Shown one piece after another: positions 1 through 6,574 of a stretch of DNA of 13,978 nt (position 1 is its first letter; the number at the start of each line of letters is the position of its first letter). Made by a program: the position numbers and the translations under genes. This DNA is from Clostridiales bacterium (GTDB lineage: Bacteria > Bacillota > Clostridia > Tissierellales > Dethiosulfatibacteraceae). The notes below the pieces were generated by a model. That model worked only from the letters and a program-made list of their open reading frames with translations. It made no database searches and was not told where the DNA came from. The stretch spans positions 10,700 through 24,677 of the forward strand of contig DPPH01000216.1 in assembly GCA_003539375.1 (NCBI GenBank). Reading direction: 5' to 3'.

Positions 1-1
1 A

Positions 2-2200
2 AAGACAAGAACTGCCATATCAACGGTAGACGTACTTATTAAAAGAGGTTGGGCGAAAAACATTCTATTTTTAGCAGACCGTACAGCCCTTGTGAAGCAG
101 GCAAAGAAGAATTTTAAGGCATTATTACCAGAATTGTCTCTATGTAACCTTTTAGACAGTAAAGATAACCCTGAGAGTAGAATGGTATTTTCAACTTATC
201 CAACCATGATGAATGCCATTGATGATGTAAAGAACAAACGAAGTGAAAAACTATTTACCAGTGGTCACTTTGATCTCATTATCATAGATGAAAGTCACCG
301 AAGTATTTATAAAAAATATCAGGATATTTTCAATTATTTTGATGCCATTTTACTTGGTCTTACAGCAACACCAAAGAATGATCTTGATAAGAATACCTAC
401 TCTATTTTTGAACTAGAAAACAATGTACCTACTTATGCCTATGAGTTAGGTGAAGCTATTGAAGATGGTTACTTGGTGCCTTATCATACCATTGAAACGA
501 AGATGAAATTTTTAGAAGAAGGCATTCATTATGATGACTTGACAGATGAAGAAAAAGAACAGTTTGAAGAAACCTTTGATGATGATGTAAAAGACATCAG
601 TGGGGAAGCGCTGAATTCATTCCTCTTTAATGACAATACTATAGATACTGTCCTTCAAGAACTGATGACAAAAGGTTTAAAAGTTGAAGGTGGCGACAAA
701 CTTGGCAAAACCATCATTTTTGCTAAGAATAAGAAACATGCTGATTTTATAGTCAAACGATTTAATAGCCTATATCCTGAATACCATGGTAATTTTGCAA
801 AACCTGTTTATACAGGTATCAATTATGTGGAAAGCACCATGGATGACTTTGAAGTGAAAACGAAGCTGCCGCAAATAGCTGTATCTGTAGATATGTTAGA
901 TACTGGTATTGATATTCCTGAGATACTGAATCTTGTCTTCTTCAAGAAAGTGCGTTCTAAGACTAAGTTTTGGCAGATGATTGGTCGTGGCACCAGATTA
1001 TGCGAAGATTTATATGGTGTTGGCATAGATAAAGAGGGTTTTAGAATCTTTGATTACTGTGGTAACTTTGAGTTTTTTAGAACCAATAAAAACGGTAAAG
1101 AAGCCAAGATGATGAAATCACTTACGGAGAATCTTTTCAATATCCGTATTGGCATCATTAAAGAACTACAAATCATGGATTATCAGACTGAGGAATACAT
1201 TGAGCATAGAAATACTCTGATCGAAGGTATCTTGAAGGAAATAAAGGGCATTGATGAGAGTAAGTTCAATGCAAGAATGAAACTTCAATTCATTCATAAA
1301 TTCAATCAAGAAGACGCATTTGAAAGTCTATCAGATGCTGATGTTCGAGATCTTGAAGAACATGTTGCGCCACTTGTACCATCCATTGATGATGACGAAC
1401 TGGCTAAGCGATTTGATTATTTGATGTATACCATTGAATATGCGGATATTAAGCGTGTCCCAGCATCAAAGCCTAAGAATCGTGTGGTAAGTACAGCGGA
1501 AAAGCTCACTTTTAAAGGCACTATTGAGAAGGTAAAACAGCAAGAAGAACTGATCTATAAAGTTCAGACTAACGAATATTGGGAAAAAGCAGATATTTTT
1601 GACCATGAAGAAGTCCGTGAAGCATTAAGAGACTTAATCAAATATCTCGATAGCAAGTCGGGTGAGATTTATTATACTAATTTCACTGATGAGATTATGG
1701 AGACGAAAGAAAACCCTGGTGAATATTCAGTCAATGATATGCAGAGTTATCGCAAGAAGGTTAATAAGTACTTAATGGACCACCAGAATGACATGGTGAT
1801 CTATAAACTAAGGAATAACAAGCCTTTAACAGAAGATGATATTAAATATTTTGAAAAGATCCTTTGGCAGGAACTCGGTACAAGAGAAGACTATGAAAAA
1901 GAGTTTGGTGATGAACCACTGCTTAAATTGGTGAGTAAAATTGTAGGCCTAGACCCTCAAGCAGCCAATGAAGTATTTTCAGAGTTCTTATCGGATGAAA
2001 GTCTTAATATCAATCAAATGGAATTTGTGAAGTTAGTGGTCAATTATATGATCAAGAATGGTAGCTTGGACAAACGAGTGCTCAATGAACATCCATTTAA
2101 CAAGCGTGGCAACGTTATGCATTTATTTGATGGCAAGCTTGATGTGGCAAAGCGTATTATTGGAGCCATTGATCAGATTAATGGCAGGTTGAGCGTCTAG
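2..2200 (+). CDS. hsdR: Type I restriction R subunit (HsdR-like DEAD/DEAH helicase), 5'-truncated by window edge
   Basis: This is the ATP-dependent helicase/translocase part of a type I restriction R subunit. The frame is open from base 2 (reading KTRTAI, the end of a Walker A loop) to the stop, 732 residues. Seen in order: motif Ia-like ILFLADRTALVKQA near 65-106, DExH box DESH at 287-298, motif III TATP at 362-373, motif VI QMIGRGTRL at 974-1000, and a C-terminal domain (about 1900-2180) resembling EcoEI_R_C, with an NGSLDKRVLNEHPF-type stretch. In this family an N-terminal PD-(D/E)XK nuclease precedes the helicase; that part lies outside the window, so restriction activity cannot be confirmed. 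HsdM and HsdS would be expected upstream. A GTG at 92 allows a shorter frame, but it would cut off motif I and is not the real start. A stand-alone SF2 helicase of a defence locus is the alternative; the EcoEI-like C-terminus favours HsdR. Confidence 0.88.
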   Translation, partial: KTRTAISTVDVLIKRGWAKNILFLADRTALVKQAKKNFKALLPELSLCNLLDSKDNPESRMVFSTYPTMMNAIDDVKNKRSEKLFTSGHFDLIIIDESHRSIYKKYQDIFNYFDAILLGLTATPKNDLDKNTYSIFELENNVPTYAYELGEAIEDGYLVPYHTIETKMKFLEEGIHYDDLTDEEKEQFEETFDDDVKDISGEALNSFLFNDNTIDTVLQELMTKGLKVEGGDKLGKTIIFAKNKKHADFIVKRFNSLYPEYHGNFAKPVYTGINYVESTMDDFEVKTKLPQIAVSVDMLDTGIDIPEILNLVFFKKVRSKTKFWQMIGRGTRLCEDLYGVGIDKEGFRIFDYCGNFEFFRTNKNGKEAKMMKSLTENLFNIRIGIIKELQIMDYQTEEYIEHRNTLIEGILKEIKGIDESKFNARMKLQFIHKFNQEDAFESLSDADVRDLEEHVAPLVPSIDDDELAKRFDYLMYTIEYADIKRVPASKPKNRVVSTAEKLTFKGTIEKVKQQEELIYKVQTNEYWEKADIFDHEEVREALRDLIKYLDSKSGEIYYTNFTDEIMETKENPGEYSVNDMQSYRKKVNKYLMDHQNDMVIYKLRNNKPLTEDDIKYFEKILWQELGTREDYEKEFGDEPLLKLVSKIVGLDPQAANEVFSEFLSDESLNINQMEFVKLVVNYMIKNGSLDKRVLNEHPFNKRGNVMHLFDGKLDVAKRIIGAIDQINGRLSV

Positions 2201-2213
2201 AGGAGGTGATTTT

Positions 2214-3134
2214 GTGGCAATACCAAAATATCATGAATTTATGAAACCCGTATTGGAACTATTGAATGACAATCAAGTCCATAAGCGTGTGGACATGTAT
2301 AAGGTTTTAGCAATACAGTTTCAATTAATTGAGGAAGAACTTGAAGAGTGGCTGCCAAGTGGTAAACAATTGGTCTATAAAAACAGAATAGGCTGGGCAC
2401 TGACTTATCTGAAAAAAGCTAAGGTGATTGAATCACCTGCAAGAGCCAGTTTTAGAATTACTGAACTTGGACATAAAGTACTGACTGAAAATCCAGAGGT
2501 TGTGGATCAAAATTATCTCAAGAAGTTTGAAGGTTTTCAAGATTTTATAAACAGTACTTCGGACAATACACTTCTTGACAATGATATTTCTGATATTGGT
2601 AGTGACGAGTCGCCTCAAGATTTGCTGGATAGAGCTTATAAGACAATTTCTAATACTTTGGCAGATGATCTATTAATAGAAGTTATGAACCAATCACCGG
2701 ATTTTTTTGAAAAACTAGTAGTGGATTTGTTGGTTTCTATGGGCTATGGTGGCAGTAAGATTGAAAACAGTCAAGTTCTTGGAAAATCTGGTGATGAAGG
2801 TATTGATGGTGTCATTAAAGAAGATAAATTAGGTTTTGACAAGATTTATATTCAAGCGAAGCGTTGGGATACTGAAAAGGCAGTTGGAAGGCCTGAACTG
2901 CAAAAGTTTGTTGGTGCACTAACCGGACAAGGTGCATCAAAAGGTGCTTTTATAACAACAGCAAGTTTTACGAAAGAAGCGAAAGAATATGTAAGCAAGC
3001 AACAAGCTTGTAAAATTGTCTTAATTGATGGCAAATCTTTAGCAGCCCTTATGGTTGAACACGATCTTGGTGTTTCAGTAGAAAATACCTATTTAATTAA
3101 AAAAATTGATACAGATTTTTTTAACGGAGAATAA
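2214..3134 (+). CDS. mrr: Mrr-family restriction endonuclease
   Basis: A 306-residue type IV-like restriction endonuclease, expected to cleave modified DNA. Residues about 1-95 form an Mrr N-terminal winged-helix region (starts AIPKYHEFMKPVLELL). Residues about 160-290 form the Mrr catalytic domain: FFEKLVVDLLVSMGYGG is the leading helix, GIDGVI holds the catalytic Asp198, and IYIQAKRW gives Gln214-x-Lys216, the D...QxK version of the PD-(D/E)XK site. Length fits Mrr (about 300 residues). The start is GTG at 2214, set by AGGAGGTG at 2201-2208; it lies 13 bp after the hsdR stop, so the two are probably co-transcribed. A terminator follows. Mrr next to hsdR is a common defence-island pairing; whether it works with the type I complex or alone is not visible. 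Confidence 0.9.
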   Translation: MAIPKYHEFMKPVLELLNDNQVHKRVDMYKVLAIQFQLIEEELEEWLPSGKQLVYKNRIGWALTYLKKAKVIESPARASFRITELGHKVLTENPEVVDQNYLKKFEGFQDFINSTSDNTLLDNDISDIGSDESPQDLLDRAYKTISNTLADDLLIEVMNQSPDFFEKLVVDLLVSMGYGGSKIENSQVLGKSGDEGIDGVIKEDKLGFDKIYIQAKRWDTEKAVGRPELQKFVGALTGQGASKGAFITTASFTKEAKEYVSKQQACKIVLIDGKSLAALMVEHDLGVSVENTYLIKKIDTDFFNGE

Positions 3135-3143
3135 AAACAAAAT

Positions 3144-3368
3144 ATTTTCGGCACCCCCCTATCTATTTTCGGCTTATAGATAGGGGGATTTTTTTATATT
3201 TTTTTTCGTACAGCCCCTATGATTTTTCGGCTTATAAGTGAGGGGAAAATAATCTTGAAAAAGTTTCGCCCACTTCATGTGTTTTTTCGGCTAATAGGTG
3301 AGGGGGAAGAATTAAAATGCAAAATGAATAGACCAACCCCCTCGAAAAATCGGCTTATAAGTATAGGG
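3144..3368 (+). repeat. Array of TTTTCGGCTTATA...AGGGG hairpin units upstream of the AAA ATPase gene
   Basis: The core TTTTCGGCT/A occurs in the same orientation with its C at 3149 (partial copy, TTTTCGGCA), 3170, 3228, 3288 (CGGCTAATA variant) and 3351. The last four lie 58, 60 and 63 bp apart. After the core comes TATA-like sequence and AGGGG (3182-3187, 3241-3245, 3301-3306, AGGG 3365-3368). A C-rich arm precedes it (CCCCCTAT at 3155, CCCCTAT at 3214, CCCAC at 3269-3273, CCCCCT at 3337), so each unit can fold with CCCC pairing GGGG and the TTCGGCTTA core in the loop. The stretch has no gene and lies between the mrr stop and the ATPase start. The layout resembles iterons or ssDNA-hairpin origin sites in front of a RepA-like gene; regulatory RNA or repressor sites are alternatives. 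Function is inference. Confidence 0.7.
3155..3195 (+). terminator. Rho-independent terminator of the hsdR-mrr operon
   Basis: A perfect 12-bp stem (3155-3166 with 3176-3187, CCCCCTATCTAT / ATAGATAGGGGG) with a 9-nt loop TTTCGGCTT, followed after one A by seven Ts and, a few bases on, another T run to about 3206. It sits 20 bp after the mrr stop. The loop and right arm are also one copy of the repeat described at 3144-3368, so the hairpin may have a second role. Confidence 0.85.
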
Positions 3369-3388
3369 ACAAAAAGGAGGTAAACAAG

Positions 3389-4345
3389 TTGGAACATAAA
3401 AATGAACTAAAACTCATCAACATGAGCGATGTTGAGGTAACAGAAGTGAAATGGTTATGGAAGCCTTATATTCCCATTGGGAAAATCACTATTATTCAAG
3501 GTGATCCAGGAGAGGGTAAGACGACCATTATTTTGGCAATTGCATCAGCACTGACGACTGGTGATGTATTGCCTTTAAGTGAGGAGGCGTTAGAACGACG
3601 CAATGTTATCTATCAAACAGCAGAAGATGGATTAAGCGACACCATCAAACCAAGATTATTAGCAGCAGGTACTGATTGTAGCAAAGTAATCGTAATTGAT
3701 GAAAGTCATAAGGAGCTGACTTTATCAGATAAAAGGATTGAAGAAGCCATTATAGAGACGAATGCCCAGCTACTCATAATTGATCCCTTACAAGCTTATT
3801 TAGGTTCTAGTGTAGATATGCATAGGGCTAATGAAATTAGACCCATTTTCAAAAATCTTTCTAGTGTTGCAGAGAGGACAGACTGTGCCATAGTCATTAT
3901 TGGTCATATGAATAAGGCGGGTGGTACAAAAGGGCTTTACCGTGGGCTAGGTTCTATTGATATTACAGCTGCTGCTAGAAGTGTTCTCTTAGTAGGGCGT
4001 GTAAGAGCAGACCCATCTATACGAGTAATGGCTCAGTTAAAATCAAGTTTAGCTCCTGAAGGCAAAAAAGTAGCTTTTAAGCTAGATGAAGGAAATGGCT
4101 TTGCGTGGATAGGAGAATATGACATTGATCTGGATGAATTGCTTGGTGGAAGCTCAACGGAAAGTGTTCTAAAGCGAGCAGAAAAGCTGATTAAAGAAGT
4201 TCTTGATGATGGTGCTAAAACCAGTGATTATGTTGTAGAAATGGCAAAAGAAAAGCAGATTTCTCAAAGAACACTTAAAACAGCTAAAAAGAATCTTGAA
4301 GTTAAATCCATCAAAACAAAGGAAGGTTGGAAATGGCAGTTATAA
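3389..4345 (+). CDS. RepA-like AAA ATPase (AAA_25-type hexameric helicase/RecA fold)
   Basis: A 318-residue P-loop ATPase of the RecA/RepA-like (AAA_25) class found in plasmids, phages and integrative elements, where members act as replicative helicase or helicase loader. Seen: Walker A GDPGEGKTT at residues 38-46, a Glu-containing AEDG motif after strand 2, Walker B LLIIDPLQAYLG with Asp132, then IIGHMNKAGGTKGLYRGLGS, the sensor/arginine region typical of this family. About the last 60 residues look like a winged helix (KTSDYVVEMAKEKQISQRT). The start is TTG at 3389, fixed by AAGGAGG at 3374-3380 with 8-bp spacing. The repeat array lies immediately upstream, so the protein may act there. No primase or separate Rep initiator is visible in the window. 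Confidence 0.82.
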   Translation: MEHKNELKLINMSDVEVTEVKWLWKPYIPIGKITIIQGDPGEGKTTIILAIASALTTGDVLPLSEEALERRNVIYQTAEDGLSDTIKPRLLAAGTDCSKVIVIDESHKELTLSDKRIEEAIIETNAQLLIIDPLQAYLGSSVDMHRANEIRPIFKNLSSVAERTDCAIVIIGHMNKAGGTKGLYRGLGSIDITAAARSVLLVGRVRADPSIRVMAQLKSSLAPEGKKVAFKLDEGNGFAWIGEYDIDLDELLGGSSTESVLKRAEKLIKEVLDDGAKTSDYVVEMAKEKQISQRTLKTAKKNLEVKSIKTKEGWKWQL

Positions 4346-4353
4346 AATCAAGA

Positions 4354-4393
4354 GTGCAAGGGGGCAATGCTTATAACCTTTGCACGCTTGCAC
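4354..4393 (+). repeat. Inverted GTGCAAG repeats between the ATPase gene and the coiled-coil/HTH gene
   Basis: GTGCAAG at 4354-4360 faces CTTGCAC at 4387-4393, with a further TTGCAC at 4380-4385 and an inner GCAA/TTGC pairing (4364-4367 with 4380-4383), all within the 69-bp gap. No T-run follows, so it is not a classic terminator. It may be an operator or an mRNA hairpin that separates expression of the two genes. Confidence 0.45.
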
Positions 4394-4414
4394 CCTTGAA
4401 AGGCAGGTGAAGAT

Positions 4415-4771
4415 ATGTTAGGTAAACTATTTGGTGTAGAAGAAGTAAAAGCAGAATTGCAAGAAGCGAGGGAAGAGATCCAAGTACTTGAACATAAGCT
4501 TGAGCTCAAGGAAAAAGCTATTAAGCAACTCAAAGATGCTGTGAGTATATTGGAAGAGAATATTAAATCATTGCTTGATGAAAATGACCAATTAAAGGCA
4601 CGTCCAGATCATTTTGGACGATCATCAAGAGCATCTGGTGAACATATGAGACTTCTTAAAATGTATCAGTACAATCAATTATCCTATCAGGAAATTGCAG
4701 ATAAAATGACGGAATATACCGATGAGAAGTGGTCCAAAAGCACGGTTCACTATTTGCTGACGAAGTCTTAA
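4415..4771 (+). CDS. Small coiled-coil protein with C-terminal helix-turn-helix
   Basis: A 118-residue protein with no family that I can name with confidence. Residues about 8-60 are a strong heptad-type coiled coil rich in E, K and L (VKAELQEAREEIQVLEHKLELKEKA in outline), suggesting a dimer. Residues about 75-116 contain LSYQEIADKMTEYTDEKWSKSTVHYLL, which reads as a helix-turn-helix of the sigma/resolvase type. The ATG has only a weak site (CAGGTGA at 4404-4410). It follows the RepA-like ATPase by 69 bp and precedes the candidate oriT and mobC, so a DNA-binding role in replication, transfer or regulation of the element is likely but inferred. Confidence 0.7.
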   Translation: MLGKLFGVEEVKAELQEAREEIQVLEHKLELKEKAIKQLKDAVSILEENIKSLLDENDQLKARPDHFGRSSRASGEHMRLLKMYQYNQLSYQEIADKMTEYTDEKWSKSTVHYLLTKS

Positions 4772-4855
4772 TAGCTTTATCTTCAATATCCCAGAATAAA
4801 TCCGAAAGCGTTTAGTTTGTTACTGGACGGAAGGAAAAGAGCGTGGATTTATTTA

Positions 4856-4921
4856 CCCTGTTTTAACAGGGGCAAGCTTCCACTTTGTACAGCCAAAGTG
4901 TTTAAGAGTGGGCAAGCCCAC
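4856..4921 (+). other. Candidate origin of transfer (oriT): three hairpins upstream of mobC
   Basis: Within 66 bp there are three consecutive dyads: CCCTGTT/AACAGGG (4856-4862 with 4865-4871, 2-nt gap), CACTTTG/CAAAGTG (4881-4887 with 4894-4900, 6-nt loop) and GTGGGC/GCCCAC (4908-4913 with 4916-4921, 2-nt gap). GGGCAAGC occurs twice as a direct repeat, at 4870 and 4910. The block lies in the 171-bp gap just before a MobC-like gene, the usual place of oriT in MOBP-type mobilisable elements, and no T-run marks any hairpin as a terminator. The nic site cannot be assigned from sequence alone. Confidence 0.5.
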
Positions 4922-4942
4922 ACCCTTTTTAGGAGGAGCATT

Positions 4943-5242
4943 ATGAGACAAAGAAACAAGCAAATCAATATACGCGTAACAGAAAAAGATAGGACAAAAA
5001 TTATAAAGTTAGCAGCTAAGAGTAGATGTAAATCATTAACGGATTATATCCTAGATAAAGCTTTAAACAAAGAAATAATTCAGTATGATTTGCATGAAAT
5101 AAATGCAAGGTTATCAAAGATGGGGGGTGAGTTAAATCATTTGGTGATGCTATGTCATCAAGGGAAAATTAAATTGGTGAATCTGACAAAATACACCAAA
5201 GAACTTGAAGAGCTACATGAGGCTCTTAAGAACATAAAATAA
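4943..5242 (+). CDS. mobC: MobC-like mobilisation (relaxosome accessory) protein, ribbon-helix-helix
   Basis: A 99-residue protein. The N-terminal 45 residues (NKQINIRVTEKDRTKIIKLA...SLTDYILDKAL) are a ribbon-helix-helix DNA-binding fold; residues about 55-75 (EINARLSKMGGELNHLVMLC) match the MobC-type motif, and the tail is helical. MobC proteins bind oriT and help the relaxase nick. The start is ATG 4943, given by AGGAGG at 4931-4936; the same frame is open to an ATG at 4817, but that would translate the hairpin cluster and has no ribosome binding site. The relaxase gene that normally follows mobC is absent: a SHOCT-like miniprotein and rhuM come next. The protein could serve a relaxase encoded elsewhere. 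Confidence 0.78.
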   Translation: MRQRNKQINIRVTEKDRTKIIKLAAKSRCKSLTDYILDKALNKEIIQYDLHEINARLSKMGGELNHLVMLCHQGKIKLVNLTKYTKELEELHEALKNIK

Positions 5243-5277
5243 TATAAAAAGAAGATCAAGCAGAGCAGGAGGGTCAG

Positions 5278-5421
5278 ATGGAAAACTTAATGAAGTTTAC
5301 AATACAGTTAGCCATGCTTTCCAGCCTGCTTGATGAAAAGATGATTTCAGAAAAAGAATTCATCAAGATCAAAGCTGAGTTGGAAAGAAAATACAAAATC
5401 AAACGAGGTTCATGTGGTTAA
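5278..5421 (+). CDS. SHOCT-like miniprotein (47 aa)
   Basis: A short frame with a good site (AGGAGGG at 5267-5273, ATG at 5278), 35 bp after mobC. The sequence contains LSSLLDEKMISEKEFIKIKAEL, which fits the SHOCT pattern (short helical segment, acidic turn, then I-x-x-x-E-F). Such tiny SHOCT proteins are often found next to serine recombinase genes in Firmicute integrative elements; their role is not established and may be oligomerisation or contact with another protein. It ends in a GTGGTTA...TAACCAC dyad (5414-5420 with 5426-5432) that overlaps its stop codon. Confidence 0.7.
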   Translation: MENLMKFTIQLAMLSSLLDEKMISEKEFIKIKAELERKYKIKRGSCG

Positions 5422-5467
5422 GTTGTAACCACTGTGGTAAAATTAAAATAACAATTAGGAATATAGA

Positions 5468-5496
5468 TGAACTATCCGGAATTACCGGATAGTTCA
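5468..5496 (+). promoter_or_regulatory. 12-bp perfect dyad in the rhuM leader (operator or RNA hairpin)
   Basis: TGAACTATCCGG (5468-5479) and CCGGATAGTTCA (5485-5496) are perfect inverted repeats around the 5-nt AATTA. It lies 60 bp before the rhuM start, with no T-run, so termination is unlikely. The same 11-bp arms, with one compensated change, recur inside rhuM at 5744-5770. Confidence 0.65.
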
Positions 5497-5504
5497 CTTA
5501 AAAA

Positions 5505-5523
5505 CATCAGACAGTGTCTGATG
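5505..5523 (+). promoter_or_regulatory. Second dyad in the rhuM leader
   Basis: CATCAGAC (5505-5512) and GTCTGATG (5516-5523) are perfect inverted repeats separated by AGT. It lies 8 bp after the first dyad and 33 bp before the rhuM start. It may be a second operator or, as RNA, part of a leader structure ahead of the ribosome binding site at 5544-5550. Confidence 0.5.
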
Positions 5524-5556
5524 AATTGAAGCTACATATGGAGAAGGAGGGTTACA

Positions 5557-6558
5557 TTGGAACATAATAATGATCTACTCATATATCAGACAGAAGATGG
5601 AAAAACAAAAATAGATGTAAGACTTGAAAATGAAACGGTATGGATGACACAGAAGGCAATTGCAGAGCTTTATCAAAAAGGCGTTAATACCATTAATGAG
5701 CATATAAAAAACATTTATGTAGAAGGGGAACTTGAAGAAAATCGAACTATTCGGGAAAACCGAATAGTTCAAACTGAGGGAAATAGAGAGGTTGAGAGAA
5801 CAGTACGTTTTTATAACCTGGAATTAATCATTGCTGTTGGTTACCGTGTACGCTCTAGCCGAGGCACCCAATTTAGACGATGGGCAACAGAAAGACTAAA
5901 CGAGTACTTAGTTAAAGGCTTTACCATGGATGATGAACGCCTTAAAGGTATGCGTAATATTGGGGATGATTACTTTGATGAGCTATTAGAACGTATTCGT
6001 GATATAAGAGCTTCTGAAAAAAGATTTTATAAGAAGATCACAGACATCTATGCTTTATCTATAGATTATGATGGAAGATCAGAAGAAGCTAAAAAGTTCT
6101 TTGCTACGGTGCAAAACAAGCTTCATTTTTCTATTCATGGTCATACAGCTGCAGAACTTATTGAACAAAGAGCTGATGCCTCAAAAGACAATATGGGACT
6201 TACAACTTGGAAAGGTGACAAGGTACGCAAAGAGGATATTACCGTTGCTAAGAATTATTTAACTGAAAAAGAGATAAAATCCCTTAACCGTATTGTAACC
6301 ATGTATCTCGATTATGCAGAAGATCAGGCAGAAAAACGTAATCCTATGCATATGAAGGATTGGGAAGAAAAACTCAATGCCTTCCTAAAATTTAATGAGC
6401 GAGACATTCTTACTGGTGCAGGTTCTATTTCACATGAAGTAGCCAAGGAACTTGCTGAAAAAGAATATGAGAAGTTTAATCAAAAGCGATTAAGTGCACC
6501 TGAAAAAGATGACTTTGATGTGTATTTAGAAGAACATGAATGGACACATAAGAAGTAA
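5557..6558 (+). CDS. rhuM: RhuM-family protein (Virulence_RhuM)
   Basis: A 333-residue member of the RhuM family, named after a Salmonella pathogenicity-island protein of unknown biochemical function and now seen often in defence islands and next to type I restriction genes. Family signatures: IDVRLENETVWMTQKAIAELY near the start, VQTEGNREVER at about residues 70-80, YNLELIIAVGYRVRSSRGTQFRRWATERLNEYLVKGF at about 87-125, and DDERLKG. Residues about 30-55 (TQKAIAELYQKGVNTINEHI) read as a helix-turn-helix, so DNA binding is plausible. Length is normal and the frame intact. The start is TTG 5557, from AAGGAGG at 5544-5550. It is followed after 16 bp by the TIR gene, probably in one transcript with it and the recombinase. 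Possible autoregulation is suggested by matching dyads before and inside the gene. Confidence 0.9.
   Translation: MEHNNDLLIYQTEDGKTKIDVRLENETVWMTQKAIAELYQKGVNTINEHIKNIYVEGELEENRTIRENRIVQTEGNREVERTVRFYNLELIIAVGYRVRSSRGTQFRRWATERLNEYLVKGFTMDDERLKGMRNIGDDYFDELLERIRDIRASEKRFYKKITDIYALSIDYDGRSEEAKKFFATVQNKLHFSIHGHTAAELIEQRADASKDNMGLTTWKGDKVRKEDITVAKNYLTEKEIKSLNRIVTMYLDYAEDQAEKRNPMHMKDWEEKLNAFLKFNERDILTGAGSISHEVAKELAEKEYEKFNQKRLSAPEKDDFDVYLEEHEWTHKK
5744..5770 (+). repeat. Dyad inside rhuM matching the leader dyad
   Basis: GAACTATTCGG (5744-5754) and CCGAATAGTTC (5760-5770) flank the 5-nt GAAAA. Arm length and gap equal those of the leader dyad at 5469-5495; the only arm difference is a C:G pair replaced by T:A on both sides. 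It encodes part of the ENRTIRENRIVQ stretch of RhuM. Confidence 0.65.
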
Positions 6559-6574
6559 TAACGGGGGAAAGATA

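Noticed and set aside
92..2200. GTG at 92 as the start of the hsdR-like gene
   Set aside because: The frame is open to base 2 and contains the end of motif I and motif Ia upstream of 92; the real start lies outside the window.
3144..3368. CRISPR array
   Set aside because: The shared unit is short and degenerate, the last three spacings are about 60 bp, the intervals keep C-rich arms, and no cas gene is nearby.
4817..4942. Longer mobC reading frame from ATG 4817
   Set aside because: It would translate the three-hairpin cluster, has no ribosome binding site, and AGGAGG at 4931 clearly serves ATG 4943.
5468..5496. Terminator between the SHOCT-like gene and rhuM
   Set aside because: The stem is strong, but it is followed by CTTAAAAACATC with no T-run on the + strand, so operator or leader hairpin is more likely.
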